Positions 11,388 through 22,533 of a stretch of DNA of 64,000 bases are shown in pieces. The notes beneath the pieces were generated by a model. It searched no databases, was not told the DNA's origin, and saw nothing but the letters and a program-made list of their open reading frames with translations. Location: positions 42,976-106,975 of the forward strand of contig PDUO01000102.1 of the NCBI GenBank assembly GCA_003008705.1. The letters run 5' to 3'. Positions within the stretch are counted from its first letter, which is position 1, and each line of letters opens with the position of its first letter. This stretch comes from Pezicula radicicola (lineage: Eukaryota > Ascomycota > Leotiomycetes > Helotiales > Dermateaceae). The translations under genes and the position numbers were made by a program.

Positions 11388-13415
11388 CTATAGCTTAGAC
11401 AACCTCTGTCGTTTCATAAGGCGATCACCTAGTTTCCTGAGCACGTTTTTCTTGATCTTCCCACTTCCCGTTAGCGGGAAGTCATCACCAACCTCCTCAT
11501 CGCCCAGGTAGAAGATGTACCTTGCCAATTTCTCCCTGACCCAATCTTGAATTTCAGAATGTGGAACTCTTCGTTTAGAACTGATGAACGTGCCGACCGT
11601 CTCGCCATACTTCTTGTCTGTGATGCCTACAACACTGGCATTGATCACATCCCGGTGCTGCATTAGACCCTCTTCGATTTTAAGTGGGAATATATTCTCA
11701 CCGCCTAGAGTAAGGTAAGTACTCGCTGGTACTCTGGTGTTTTTTTGCGGCTTGAATATTCAGGGTTTCTAAATGAAGTTGACGATTGAAAGATTTTGTA
11801 CCTCTGATAATCATATCCTTAATGTGCCCAGTTATCTTGCAGTAGTTCTCATCAAAACATGCCTCATCTCCTGTATGCATCCAAAGAGTCCCCTTACTGT
11901 CACGGATCATTACTTCGTTTATCTCTTCTGGGTTGCGCCAATAGCCTTTCTGAAGAAGATATCCAGCGATGTATAATTCCCCCTTGACGCCAAGTGGTAC
12001 AATTTCACCATGCATATCAATGATCTTTGCCGAAGTATGAGGAAGTAGCTTACTAACTGTAGATAACCGTCGCTCCAGAGAATCCTGACAGGAAGTCATA
12101 AAGCTCGCTGGAGATGTCTCGGTTATTCCTGCTCAAATTTCTACTTAAAGTTTACTATAGGAGTCTGTAAGGCAATCATTTCTTACCATATATATTTGTT
12201 AATTCCGTTAAGTGCAAATTTTTATTGAGGTCCTCCATTATCTGTCTTGGAGTGGCAGAACCGACAGCAATTCCAATTCGGAGTCTTGAAAAGTCATGCT
12301 CTGGTCGAACCAGTTCCATCTCAGCCGTCCACATGACTGGAACTCCATGCAGCGCGGTGCAACCTTCCTCCAAAACGGCTTTCAATGTCTCCTTTGCGTC
12401 AAAGCTCTGGCTGGGAAAAACGATGCTACTACCATGCGTCAGGGTAGCTAAAAGCCCGAGGACTAGACCGAAGCAGTGGAAGAGCGGAGGTGGTGAGCAT
12501 AGAATGTCGGTTTCTGTGAGTAGTATTCGGTCACCGATAAAAACGGAATTGTTGATGATATTACTACTAAAACTTAGCTATTGTTTGTTCTATCTCCATT
12601 CTTGTAGTTCTATCAAGACTCACTGGTGAGTTAGCATAGTAGCTTTCGGGTTGCCGGTGGTCCCGCTGGTAAACTACAAGTTGTAGACATCGTGTATATT
12701 TACAATAGCCTTGTATTTTTTCAATCTCGAATCTGAGACTAAGGCTATATCACTAATCATGGTTTTATAATCAGAGAAGACACTGAAGCGTGGGTCTCTC
12801 TCCAACAGAATAACTCTTTCGAGATTAGGTAATTGAGTAGATGCCTTAGTTGAACTATCTAGTGTTGCCAAGTTTGTTGTATTCTCTTTCATTCTTAAAC
12901 GTAACGAAGTAAACAATATTTTGTCCCTATGGTATCCTTAGCAACTATTTAATTCTGAAGAGATTTCATAGTATACCCGTGTGTGATAGGGTATGGTATA
13001 GCTCATCTGGAGTATAAGTGTTGTTCAGAACCGCGAGAACGGTACCTATATACCCAGCCGCGAAGAAAAGCTTAATATATTCCACCCGGTTACCTAACAT
13101 AATACTAATGATATCTCCCTTCCGAATTCTTAGTAATATAAGGCCTTTTGCTACGAACTCACTACGCTCCCGGAGACTGTCGTAGGTGAGTCGTGTCTGA
13201 CTTGACCGGTAGACAATTACCGTCTTTGTACCATATTTGGTAGCTTGTATTTCCAGAAGCTTGTCTAAGGTAGTATTCCAAAGTGGAACGTTGGTAGGAC
13301 CATGGAGTATTGACATGGCACGGCCTTTCTCTTCGGTCGACGACAGGGCTGATGAAATGGTAGAAGTTATATCTATCTCTAGCGGCAGCTCTTTCAAGTA
13401 TAACGACCAACTCAT
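11388..13415 (-). pseudogene. Acyl-CoA synthetase (AMP-forming, medium-chain/ACSF2-like), one TAG and one frameshift
   Basis: This ANL enzyme would activate a carboxylic acid with ATP and CoA. Family blocks in order: the N-terminal PLWNTTLDKLLEIQA, the P-loop FTSGTTGNPKATMLTH, GVPVMWTAE, IYG-ITETSP (after an intron), MHTGDEA, GHIKDMIIRGGEN (split by an intron of about 120 bp) and the catalytic-lysine motif LTGSGKIKKN. Four or more short introns have normal borders. TAG at 12674-12676 sits just before FTSGTTG, where relatives have Gln. Near 12410-12420 one base is missing in a T/C run, shifting frame between SSIVF and SFDAKETL. The start at 13415 is chosen because the frame opens there; a second Met (about residue 34, MSILHGP) is also plausible. 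A 286 bp gap separates it from the carboxylase gene that points the other way. Confidence 0.85.
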
Positions 13416-13701
13416 ACAGAAAAGAGAGATATTTGAAAATTGATATATTCAAAGACTCTTAATTTTCACACAGTCATCACGGGATAAATCCGGATTGGAA
13501 CGTTAGTTGTACTCATCGCCAAAAGATGGACCGCGCCGGGCGGCTCGCTCCCCTAGAGGCGGACCCATGTATTGAGAAGAAGAAGGGGCAAGTAAATCTC
13601 TGTTTTTCTATAGTCTGAACTTCTCATTGTTGTTTTAATCACTGCTGTTGGATCTTCATCTTCCTTTAGGGTTACTTCTCTTCAAGTAATCAGCGTTGAG
13701 G
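13416..13701. promoter_or_regulatory. Shared divergent promoter with CGG-N7-CCG
   Basis: Only 286 bp separate the acyl-CoA synthetase and carboxylase starts, so both are probably driven from here. A CGG-N7-CCG inverted repeat lies at 13480-13492, and CG-rich triplets follow at 13530-13565. A Zn2Cys6 regulator is encoded 2 kb away. Binding is inferred. Confidence 0.4.
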
Positions 13702-15371
13702 ATGCCACCATTGGGTCAAATACATAGGAGCCAATTCCCCAGCAACCCCTCCAAGCTTAGCAAAAAAAGCCCCGAGTACACTGAAAACTTTTTAGCATAG
13801 CAGCCAGTGCTAGAAAAATACGAGACCTCCCTCTCACAAGCGAGCTCGCAAGGGAAGGAAACCGCTATTGATAAGTACCTCAGCAAGGGGCAACTACTAG
13901 GTACTCATATCCCGCATCTAAACATACTTTCTACTGCTAGGGAAATGTTACCTCTAACTTGAATCTTCGCGCAGTACGAGATCGAGTATCGCTGTTATTA
14001 GACCTAGAATCGCCGTTTCTTGAGGTTGCCGGGTTTGCAGGTCACGATCTCGAGGATTCAACGGCATCATCGAGTCTTGTCTGTGGGATTGGAGTTGTCA
14101 GGTTTGTTTTCTCCTTTTAATTTCTTCGCCAAGGGTGATGTTGACGTGGGAAATAGTAATGTGATATGTATGATTCTTGCTCATATTCCTTCATTACACA
14201 GCGGCGCGTGGAATGAATTCACTGGTACGTGCTCAGCATCCTATCCTGCGAACTGAAATTCACCTAACATTCAAATAGTTCTCAAGCAGAACCGCATTAC
14301 GCAGATTGCGTCCGAAAATAACCTTCCATTGATTGGACTGGTCCAATCCGTAAGCAGCATGTTCTACTTCTTCCCTGACAAGTGTAGGACTGATGATATG
14401 ACCTCACCCAGGCTGGCGTTTTCCTCCCACAACAGTTTCGAGTATTTCATAAAGGAGGCCAGATATTGAGAGACCTTGCTCTCCGTACCAAGAATGGACA
14501 ATCAAGTTGTACTGTTGTTTTTGGATCCTCTACAGCAGGAGGAGTATATCACCCCGCCCTCTTAGGTTATACTATTTTCGTCAAGGACCAAGCCCAAGTC
14601 TTCCTCGGCGGTCCTCCTTTAGTGAAAATGGCAACAGGTGAGATTGCAGAAGCGGAGGCATTAGGAGGTGCAGTCATGCATTCCACAATAACCGGTCTCA
14701 GTGACCAGCTAGCTGTGGATGAGTATGTGATCAGTTGCAAAGTTCTCACGTAAATCAAGACAAAGGAACTGACTATATGGGCAGATTCGCTGCCATTCGA
14801 AAAGCTAGAGAATGGGTCTTAACGACACCAAGTGCCCAACGTATACAACAGCAAACAATTGATGTAATACCACCCCGCCTTGATGCTGAAGATATACTTG
14901 GGATTGTGAATCCAGACATCACACGGCCATTTGATATGATGGAGGTTCTTCTACGAATTGTGGACGATTCGAGGATTGAAAATTTCAAGCCGTTGTACGG
15001 CAAGGGTCTAATCACTGCATGGGCGCGGATTCATGGTAATGAAATTCTCCTTAGCGTCTGATATGACATCTTACACTACCTTAGGATACTTGACGGGAAT
15101 CATTGCTAACCAAATGCCGGTTATCTACAGCAACGAAGCCGACAAAGCCACTCAATTTATAAAATTATATAATCAGAAGTCAGCGTAGGAGATCACATGA
15201 AATTCGGCCATTCAGGTAGACAAGGAGATTTCTGAAGCTAAGTTGAAGGCCACCGTTGATGTCTTTCACCAACAAGTCCAGAAAGACTCAGTATCCTACC
15301 GGACATCCGTACACCTGCTCGATGATGGTATTATTGATCCACGAGACACCCGAGATGTTGTAGGCATGTAG
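13702..15371 (+). pseudogene. Acyl-CoA carboxylase beta subunit (3-methylcrotonyl/geranyl-CoA carboxylase type), internal deletion
   Basis: This subunit transfers carboxyl from biotin to a branched enoyl-CoA. Exons are 13702-13900, 13975-14101, 14157-14224, 14279-14349, 14412-14722, 14785-15035 and 15085 onward, with clean borders. Motifs are RVSLLLDLESPFLEVAG, GAWNEFTV, QNRITQIASENNLPLI, QSAGVFLPQQF, FGSSTAGGVYHPA, FLGGPPLVKMATGE and ANQMPVIYSNEADKATQFI, all of the MCC-beta pattern. TAG at 13798-13800 stands where relatives have Trp. After IKLYNQKSA the frame stops at 15186, and within about 30 bp the sequence resumes with the normal C-terminus (VDKEISEAKLK to DDGIIDPRDTRDVVG, TAG 15369-15371). 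The intervening carboxyltransferase segment, well over 100 residues in relatives, is gone. No biotin-carrier alpha subunit is seen; a genomic one would have been needed. Confidence 0.88.
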
Positions 15372-15482
15372 ATATTTATGTATATCAGGGTATCCGTACC
15401 TATACCTATATCTTATCTTTATACACCCTCTTCCCTTTACCCTCCTCCCTTCCCTGTACTTTACCTTATAGTATATTTCCAT

Positions 15483-15521
15483 CTTCCTCCTTCCTCCTTC
15501 CTCCTTCCTCCTTCCTCCTTC
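15483..15521 (+). repeat. Microsatellite of 7-base CTTCCTC units
   Basis: About five to six copies of a CTTCCTC unit run in tandem in the short gap before the regulator gene. It lies in the 5' leader or promoter of the Zn2Cys6 gene. Confidence 0.85.
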
Positions 15522-15558
15522 TCGTCACTGTCGACGGCTCAAAGTAACCACTCTAGCC

Positions 15559-18104
15559 ATGTCGCCCAACGACGGTCCTGGCGATACGCGGGGATTGAAA
15601 ATAGTGCGGGTTGCCTGTTAAAATTGCAGGTGAGAGAGCACATGAGAGCCTCCTTGATTTTGCCATATAGGTCTGATGGTGATACATAGGCGCAAGAAAG
15701 TACGATGCTCTGGCGATCGGCCGACTTGTGCATTTTGTGAGAAACTGTCACAGCCTTGCCAGTACATTTACTACCACGGTCCCGATCATAATGGAAATGA
15801 GAGTACAAACGCTTATGCAATTTCCAATGTAAATGGCAGCGACCCCAAGGAGGGTGGAGATGATGCTTCCAAGAACGAGCAGGTCCCGGTTTATCTATCA
15901 TACATTTATAGCGCTTGACGTGTTTGAATTCTATTCTAATATTTAGTATTAGAGTCTCCTGTCGCGAATGGAACTTTTGGAATCGAAATTGACGCGCCTT
16001 GTAGCTGCAACCACTCAGGACGCAGTACCTGATAACTCTGCTTTCTCACCCGTTGGTCTCCTCCCTAGCTTCTATCCCGAACCCTTTATCTGACGTGTGT
16101 ATTCTCCCGACTTCAGACATACCACAACCCTCGGTTTTCCATCTCTGAGACTCAACCAAGTTCAGATAAGTCAAGGATCGATAGCAGGAGTCACTCGTTC
16201 AGTGCTAACCCGGTAAATGGTACAATCTCAAAGTAAGCCTATCCCGCAATGGAAGTTTCTCGAGTTGATTGGCTGACTGGCTGATCGATCTCTAGCCCGT
16301 GGGAACAATTTCCTCCTAGGAATGTCATAATCTCTACGTGTAATCTATTTTCCCTTCATTGTCACAATCAGCCATACAGTTTCTTTCATGAAGCAACGTT
16401 TCAAGCGCAAATCGAAGCAGGAGAAGTGAGCGATCTGTTATGTACTTTCTTGGCATCTGCCGTTAGGTTCTCTGCAGAACCTTTCTTCGCTGGAAAACAG
16501 ATGGAGGCAGTGGATAGCTATGCAAAGCTTTCCTGGGATGTCATATCATCGCGTGGATTCGTGATTGAAGAAGACCCCGACATATCGGTCGTCCAGGCGA
16601 TCTCCTTGCTCGCAATAATTGACTCGGCTGGCAAGCTATTCTCCCCAGTTTTATGGTAGAGTGAATGTTATCCTGACGGTACTACAGCTGGCAGAAGACG
16701 AGCAGCTTGGATAAAAATAGGTCTTGCGGTTCGGATTTCCCAAGACCTTGGCCTGATTGTAGAGCTGGATGCCAGTCTACCTGTTATAGATCAGGAAGTG
16801 AGGAGGAGGTTGTTTTGGTCGGTATACATGCTTGATCGATTCGTTTCCTGCTTAAAACAGAGGCCCTCGTTGATCCTTGATGACGATTGTCGGGTTCAAC
16901 TTCCATGTGATGAGGATTCTTTTCGAGACGGCCTTCCCCAAAAGACCAGCAGTCTCACGCAAATGTCTAGTGGTAAAGATGATTTCTCTGGCCGCCCCAG
17001 TGACTTCTGTTCAGCTATCGTTATGGCTTCTGCACTTGGACGTAGTGCACGGTATTCTCTTGATCTCCAACCTTCTGAAACCCCTGTTCCCCCCTGGGAC
17101 CCAAAGTCTGAGTACGCACTCATTTCGTCAACTTTGACAACCTTCGAATCGATATCCGAGCTTGGTTGTTTGGGCATCAGCGATACTATCTAGCACCGTT
17201 ACATTGTCTATGGGAAAGTCGATCAGCAGAAGGCTGGCCATTTTATCCTATATCAGGTATTGTTTCATCTGAGTTATTGCCTTCTTAATCACCCCTTCTT
17301 ACTCCGGAAGCACATAGAAAATATTGGAACCAAAGTTCCAGCAAGCTGGTTATCACACGCATGGGAATCTTGTCTATACCACGCTCGCGCCTTATCCTCA
17401 CTATTTCGTGATGCACAATTAAGCGGCTGTATTGTCTCAACATCTTTTTATGGCTACTGTGCCCTCGTGTCAGGAGGCATACATGCATTAAATGTCAACT
17501 CTAACGATGAAGTTATCCGAGAAGAATCTATAAAATTTCTCACATTAGATGTCCATTTACTCGAAGACCTTTCATCTTACTGGAAAAATTCAGCACTCAT
17601 AGTAAGTTTCTCAAACTCTGTAGTTTTCAAAATGTTCATTACACCCCTCATCCGAGAGAATTATGCTAAATAGACCTTTTCTAGTCACACGGCTTGCAAT
17701 ACTTTTGGAAAAACAGCTCTTGTTACAAGGAACTCATCAGTACTAAACCTACAATACAGCCATTGGATACAGCGCAACAAATGGTCCTTTGGTCTATTGT
17801 TGATTACGGTGTTATATCTGATCCACAAAATCTAGTTTCCAATAGCTCAATTGTTGGCGATCCTGGACAACAATTTCCTCTGCCACCATCTTTTAGGAAC
17901 TCGAGGTCTTTCCAAGGCATTGAATATTTCGATCTGATTCAGCATCAGCACAGCATAACCACAGCCACTTTTGAGAAAAATCTAAATAGCAGTAATATCG
18001 TTGACCTGTTTAGTATAACTGCTCAAAGCTTAATGTCTATCTTTACCAGCAACGAGGGATATACGCCGTATCATTTTTGGTCAATAACCACATCCTTGTA
18101 CTAA
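15559..18104 (+). pseudogene. Zn2Cys6 transcription factor of the cluster, stop codon inside the zinc cluster
   Basis: The start at 15559 gives MSPNDGPGDTRGLK and then VAC-stop-NCR. After a 60 bp intron (15630-15689) it continues RKKVRCSGDRPTCAFCEKLSQPC, an exact Cx2Cx6Cx6Cx2Cx6C binuclear zinc cluster. A short coiled-coil linker (LLSRMELLESKLTRL) and the fungal-specific regulatory domain follow (WEQFPPRNVIIS, SAEPFFAGKQMEAVDSYA, IKIGLAVRISQDLGL, RRRLFWSVYMLDRFVSC). Introns include 15883-15952 and 16631-16687, the latter with a GC donor. TAA at 15619-15621 lies between the first two cysteines (probably a former Gln codon). Further frame breaks occur near 16090 and 17190. Its position between the carboxylase and lyase genes suggests it was the pathway regulator. 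Confidence 0.82.
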
Positions 18105-18295
18105 CACGCTAACACCAATAAGTCGCTCTCTCCCAAGAACAGAGAGATCCTGTGGTACTAGACTTTGGTCGGTCCTCTGGAAATGTATTCCTGCCATTTG
18201 ACCGGTCGGATGCCCAGTCTAAATTGTTCGACTCCATACACTGCCTCTGGCGATGGTCTCATCATCGCGTCAAAAATCTTCTTGATTGTATTAGT

Positions 18296-20083
18296 TTATT
18301 CGTTCTCCTCCACACGAACCAAATCTTTACAGAGTCTCGAGGCACGGGGTGCACACTCTCCTGCGCGATCTAGATATATCTCGAGTGTAGATTCCAATGC
18401 TTCGTCTCTTGCCAAAGAGTGGACGACTCCTATCCAGTAGAGTTCTGAAGCCGTGACCGGCCGAGCTGTGAGCATTGCCTCGCGAGCCACAGCATAGCCC
18501 CATTCCCTCACAACCCATTTTGAGATGACGGCAGGGGCGAGACCCAATTTTGCCTCGTTCAGAGTGAAAGTGGTTGTGGTAGTTACAAGACGAATATCAC
18601 ACGCGAAAGCCAGCCCAATACCACCACTATAACATGGTCCGTTGATCATAGCAATCGTTACCTGTGGTGAGTGATCGATGGCTTCGAAAAGTTTTAGGAG
18701 AGCTCGAAACTGTATTTCCTTTACTTCAGAATCACCATCTGTCATAGATCCGTTGGCGCTAAGATCCATCCCTGTGTAAAAGTACTTGCATTCACCGGTA
18801 ATAGCAATGTGAAAAGTTTTTTGATCTTGGGAAAGGTTGTCGAAGAGATTTGTGAGGCTATACAACATCTTTACAGTCAAGGTATTCCCCTCATTTGGGC
18901 GGGTCATGACAATCTTGACATCAACTGCGCTCCGATAGACAGAAAAGTCGGCTTCGGATTGTATCTTTGTCCATCTCTTTCCTACTTTGTGCTGCATTTT
19001 TGAGCTTTCGAGGATATTTTTCTTTTTAGCGGCTAGAGCAGTACCAGCGCGACTGTTGTTTGAAATCCTAAGCTCCTGCGATATCCACGATCCTGTGTCT
19101 ACAAGCCTTTCCAGATCTATGCCTGTTTGAATGCCACACCTATGGAAGGTATATACAATATCTTCCGAGGCCAGATTTCCCTTTGCACCAGGGGTATATG
19201 GAAAGCCGCCTAGCCCCGCAACGCTGCTGTCAAAAACTCGGAGCCCCATCTCATACGCTTTCATGACATTCGCGACAGCCTGACCATAGGTATCGTGGAA
19301 ATGACCAGCTAGTTGGTGGAGTTTTAACGTTTGCAGAAGAAGCGAAAGCACCGCGTGAACATCTGCGGTTGTGCCAACACCCATGGTGTCTCCCAAGCTG
19401 ACTTCATAGCAGCCTATACTAAGTAGCTCTGCGGTAATCCGTAGGACCGCAGAAGGATCTGTTGGGCCATCAAATGGGCAAGAAAAGATGTATGAGACAT
19501 AGCTAAACAGAATAGATTATAAATATCACTCAAAGTCTTATACAAAGATGCTCCTCGGAGTAAACTTACCCTCGAACTCGAATTCCTATACTTATTGCTC
19601 TAGTGACTACTTCTCGGGCTTGTTGGAGTGATTCATCAACAGTACAATTGATATTCTTCTTGCTGAAACCCTCGGAGGCAGAGAGGAAAACGGCTATCTC
19701 TTTGACGTTGCTCTGTATTGCAGAATCCAGGCCGTTGAGAGTAGGGACAAGAACAGGGAAATCAATAGACGCAGCACGCGTGAGAGGTTCTATTCCTTGA
19801 AGAACCGACCTTGCGTCGGAAAGTTGTAGGATGGCTTTAGGAGACACAAACGAAGTAGCTTCAATGGTTGAATTTCCACATGCCGCCAACTTCTCGATCA
19901 ACTGGATTTTTAATGCCGTAGGTACAACTTGTGAGATATTTTGCAGACCATCTCGTGGTCCGACCTCGACTATGCGTACTGAGCTTGTGATTCGTGGCGT
20001 TCGGAGCTTCTATTGTCGGATTCAGAAACAGTGACCGAGAAGGCAAAGGCAGTAGGTGTAGAAGTTGAGGTAGCTGAAGACAT
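18296..20083 (-). pseudogene. Fusion of HMG-CoA lyase and enoyl-CoA hydratase (3-methylglutaconyl-CoA hydratase-like)
   Basis: One reading frame joins two enzymes that act in succession. The N-terminal HMG-CoA lyase barrel shows VRIVEVGPRDGLQN, IEATSFVSPKAI, the metal/catalytic GHFHDTYGQA and SVAGLGGFPYTPGA. After an intron at 19503-19569 it continues through FSCPFDGPTDP and LGDTMGVGT. After about 330 residues a hydratase domain follows: VVDVKIVMTRPNEGN-like start, INGPCYSGGIGLAFACDIRL (oxyanion hole) and FTLNEAKLGLAPAVISKWV, which resembles methylglutaconyl- and isohexenylglutaconyl-CoA hydratases. The lyase signature normally reads GGCPY; here the catalytic Cys is Phe. The likely start (20081-20083, MSSATSTSTPTAFAF) is in another frame from VRIVEV, so a frameshift or a missed intron lies near 20000. 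From there to the stop at 18296 the frame is open after splicing. Reactions: hydration to HMG-CoA, then cleavage to acetyl-CoA and acetoacetate. Confidence 0.85.
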
Positions 20084-20718
20084 GCAGCATGATTATATTT
20101 TCCTCGCTGGAAATGCTCCAGAAGCAGATAAAACAATCGCGGAAGTTGGGAAATTCTTTGTACAAAAGCTCAAGATTATAGCTTGAGTAGCTTATATTCC
20201 TTTACTATTTATTTGATATAGCTATTTATTCTGGTTTATCATAGAGCGATGTGTAATTGAACATTATTGAAATTTAATTCAAGATTGAAGGTGGTCTATA
20301 TAGGAAGAGTGGCTAAACATGTTTGAAAACAGATTTTATAGGCCAAGTAAGCATTCTTCCTTGCTTGCGTGACCTAGGAATTGTTGAAGATGCCGGAGGA
20401 TAGGTATACAAATAATATCAATGATAAAATTTTCATACTGATCCATCCTATCCATATACCAAAACAATACAAATTGTAGATAACTTAGTTTTAAAAATGA
20501 TCATATACAAATTTGACAAATGAAACTCAATTTGGATCTTCGCAAACAGTACATAGTTCACAATCATAATGTAGGGACAAATATGGAAGATAGGCATAAA
20601 GATAGTTCTTGATTCAAGACGGTAGACAATAATATTCATTTTGAAGTATATCCTCTAATACATGTTCGTAAAGGATTCTTAACCAGGCTACAGAAGCAGG
20701 AATGTAGGAATGATGCAT
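20084..20718. other. Intergenic region, no gene seen
   Basis: This 635 bp AT-rich gap lies upstream of the lyase-hydratase gene and downstream of the next dehydrogenase. It holds the presumed promoter of the former. Only short frames without family likeness are present. Confidence 0.5.
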
Positions 20719-21671
20719 TTACCCATCCACAACCAATGCACTCCCTGACATGAAGCTGCTCATATTAGAGGCTAGAAAGGCGATACAATCACCAATTTCT
20801 TCTATTTGCGTAACCCGCTACATGGCCATTTTTTCCATCTCGTCATCCATCGCGTCAGACTTTATGAGTGGTCTCAACAATGCCGTTTCGACATATCTGG
20901 AACAAATGATATTAATACGAATTCCTCGGGGTGTAAAGGTGTTGGCCTTCTAAATATCAGCGTTGTCAGAAGCCGCCAGGCGATTGAGGAAGGAGATGTA
21001 ACACACGCTCTTAGTGAGTCCAATAACGGCGTACTTGGCTACCGAGGAGGCCGTGACTAGTAATTCTGAGGATGATACGCCAACAATGCCATACATTGAG
21101 GCGAAATTGATGATTGTACCGCGTCCCTCTCGCTAGCCAATACAACTACAAGAGAAGTCAGCTCCTACTACTATGTATGAGCGACAATTCCTACTCTTGT
21201 TTCATCATCTGTTTGATCTCTGCTCTCTAGTATAGCCAAACGCCATGGAGATTAATTTCCTCAAATTCCTACATTCTGCGTACTTTATCTCCGGTGCAAG
21301 ACCACGCAGGCCAGCAATTCCAGCATTATTTACAGCTACGTCAAGTCGGCCAAAGGCCTCAACTATATCGGCAATTGCTTGGTCCACTAAAGCCTCTGAC
21401 GCTACATCCATATACAGTTTTAGGACTTCTACATCAGGATGACGGGATTTGAGCTCGGCGGCGGTTTCTTCGAGCCTTTCTGGAGAAATATCGGAGATAG
21501 TTATTTTGGGATAGCCATACTAGAACGTGCTCCTTATCAGCAGATGATTCTCTCTTCTCAAAACTATATGTTTCTTCTGCAGTACAACATTGGTGAAGAA
21601 ATGGGGAAATTACTTGAACCTGCACCTGTCACAAGTAACGTTTCTGTGATGACGGAAGTCTTCGCGGCCAT
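20719..21671 (-). pseudogene. SDR dehydrogenase 3, frameshifts and several stops
   Basis: The frame opens MAAKTSVITETLLVTGAGS at 21671, reaching the start of the cofactor motif. It then needs an intron or deletion before ITISDISPERLEETAAEL. It continues VASEALVDQAIADIV, GRLDVAVNNAGIAG and then, after a frame change near 21270, INLHGVWLY-stop-RAEIKQMMKQE. The last part reads RINIICSRYVETALLR, MEKMAM-stop-RVTQIEEIGDCIAFLASNMS and SGSALVVDG, ending at TAA 20719-20721. The substrate-binding middle and the YxxxK motif are damaged or missing (around 20990-21200). It is the most decayed of the three cluster dehydrogenases. Confidence 0.75.
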
Positions 21672-22533
21672 GATGAACCATGCGGGGCTTGTGTTTACGA
21701 TAATGAATTACTATATAGAGCGCTAAGACGGTTTAGAAGGCGCCTTTAGCTTCAAGTTGGTGAAGATTATTGTTGAGTTTTAAGAGGCATGTATTATAGC
21801 TACATTCACAAGTGACACGTACAACCAGCACACGTACGGGATGCTCTCCAACCTCCGAAATCCAGTAGAATAGAAAAACGTACACTACAGCCTAATTATT
21901 GAAATTCAGGGGCTTCTGTACCATTGTATATCTTCATCCTCAAGGACGGAAGTCTTTTCCGTCATGCGGAATTCAAGATAGCGAGGAATGTATAGACAAC
22001 GACCAATTGTCTCCCTAGTATCCGTGAAGAACATTACATAGGATAACTATATCATTAACCGAGAATTAGTATTGAGACATCCACGCATACGATGCCCGAG
22101 ATCTCACAGCATCATTGTCCCCAGACTTTGGTATCCCATATCTGGGTTTAACAGAATGCTGTCAATCCATCAATTCAACAACCCGAATCTGATACCCATC
22201 AAACAAGCGTATCGTCGTCTTTCCACCTGGCGGCAAATCGATTATTATTCCTTTCAGATAATTGGTCCGATTATCCGGAATCAATACTGCAACATATGTC
22301 TAGTAATGGTAGATACTGTCCAGTTGACTGAAGCAGCGGCTCTTTCGGTGCCAAGTCATATATCATGTATATTTATGAAGTTCATATTATATTCTAGGAA
22401 AGAAGAATGACACTTAAAGTTCTCGCTCCTTACTTCTTACTTACCTACATTAGATTCACCCACGCAATTACTTCTTCATCCGTGAACTATATTGCAACTT
22501 CAGACTACTTCTGATACTAAAATATTCCTCGTC
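21672..22533. other. Divergent intergenic region, no gene seen
   Basis: This 862 bp gap lies between the starts of dehydrogenase 3 and monooxygenase 3, so it should hold both promoters. A 112-codon open frame at 22072-22410 has no recognisable motif and I do not count it as a gene. Confidence 0.45.

Noticed and set aside
13702..15371. Carboxylase as the housekeeping MCC beta gene
   Set aside because: It lacks a mitochondrial presequence of usual form, sits in a catabolic cluster and is deleted internally; a functional housekeeping copy should exist elsewhere.
22072..22410. 112-codon open frame between dehydrogenase 3 and monooxygenase 3
   Set aside because: No motif, intron context or codon pattern supports it; it lies in a probable promoter.
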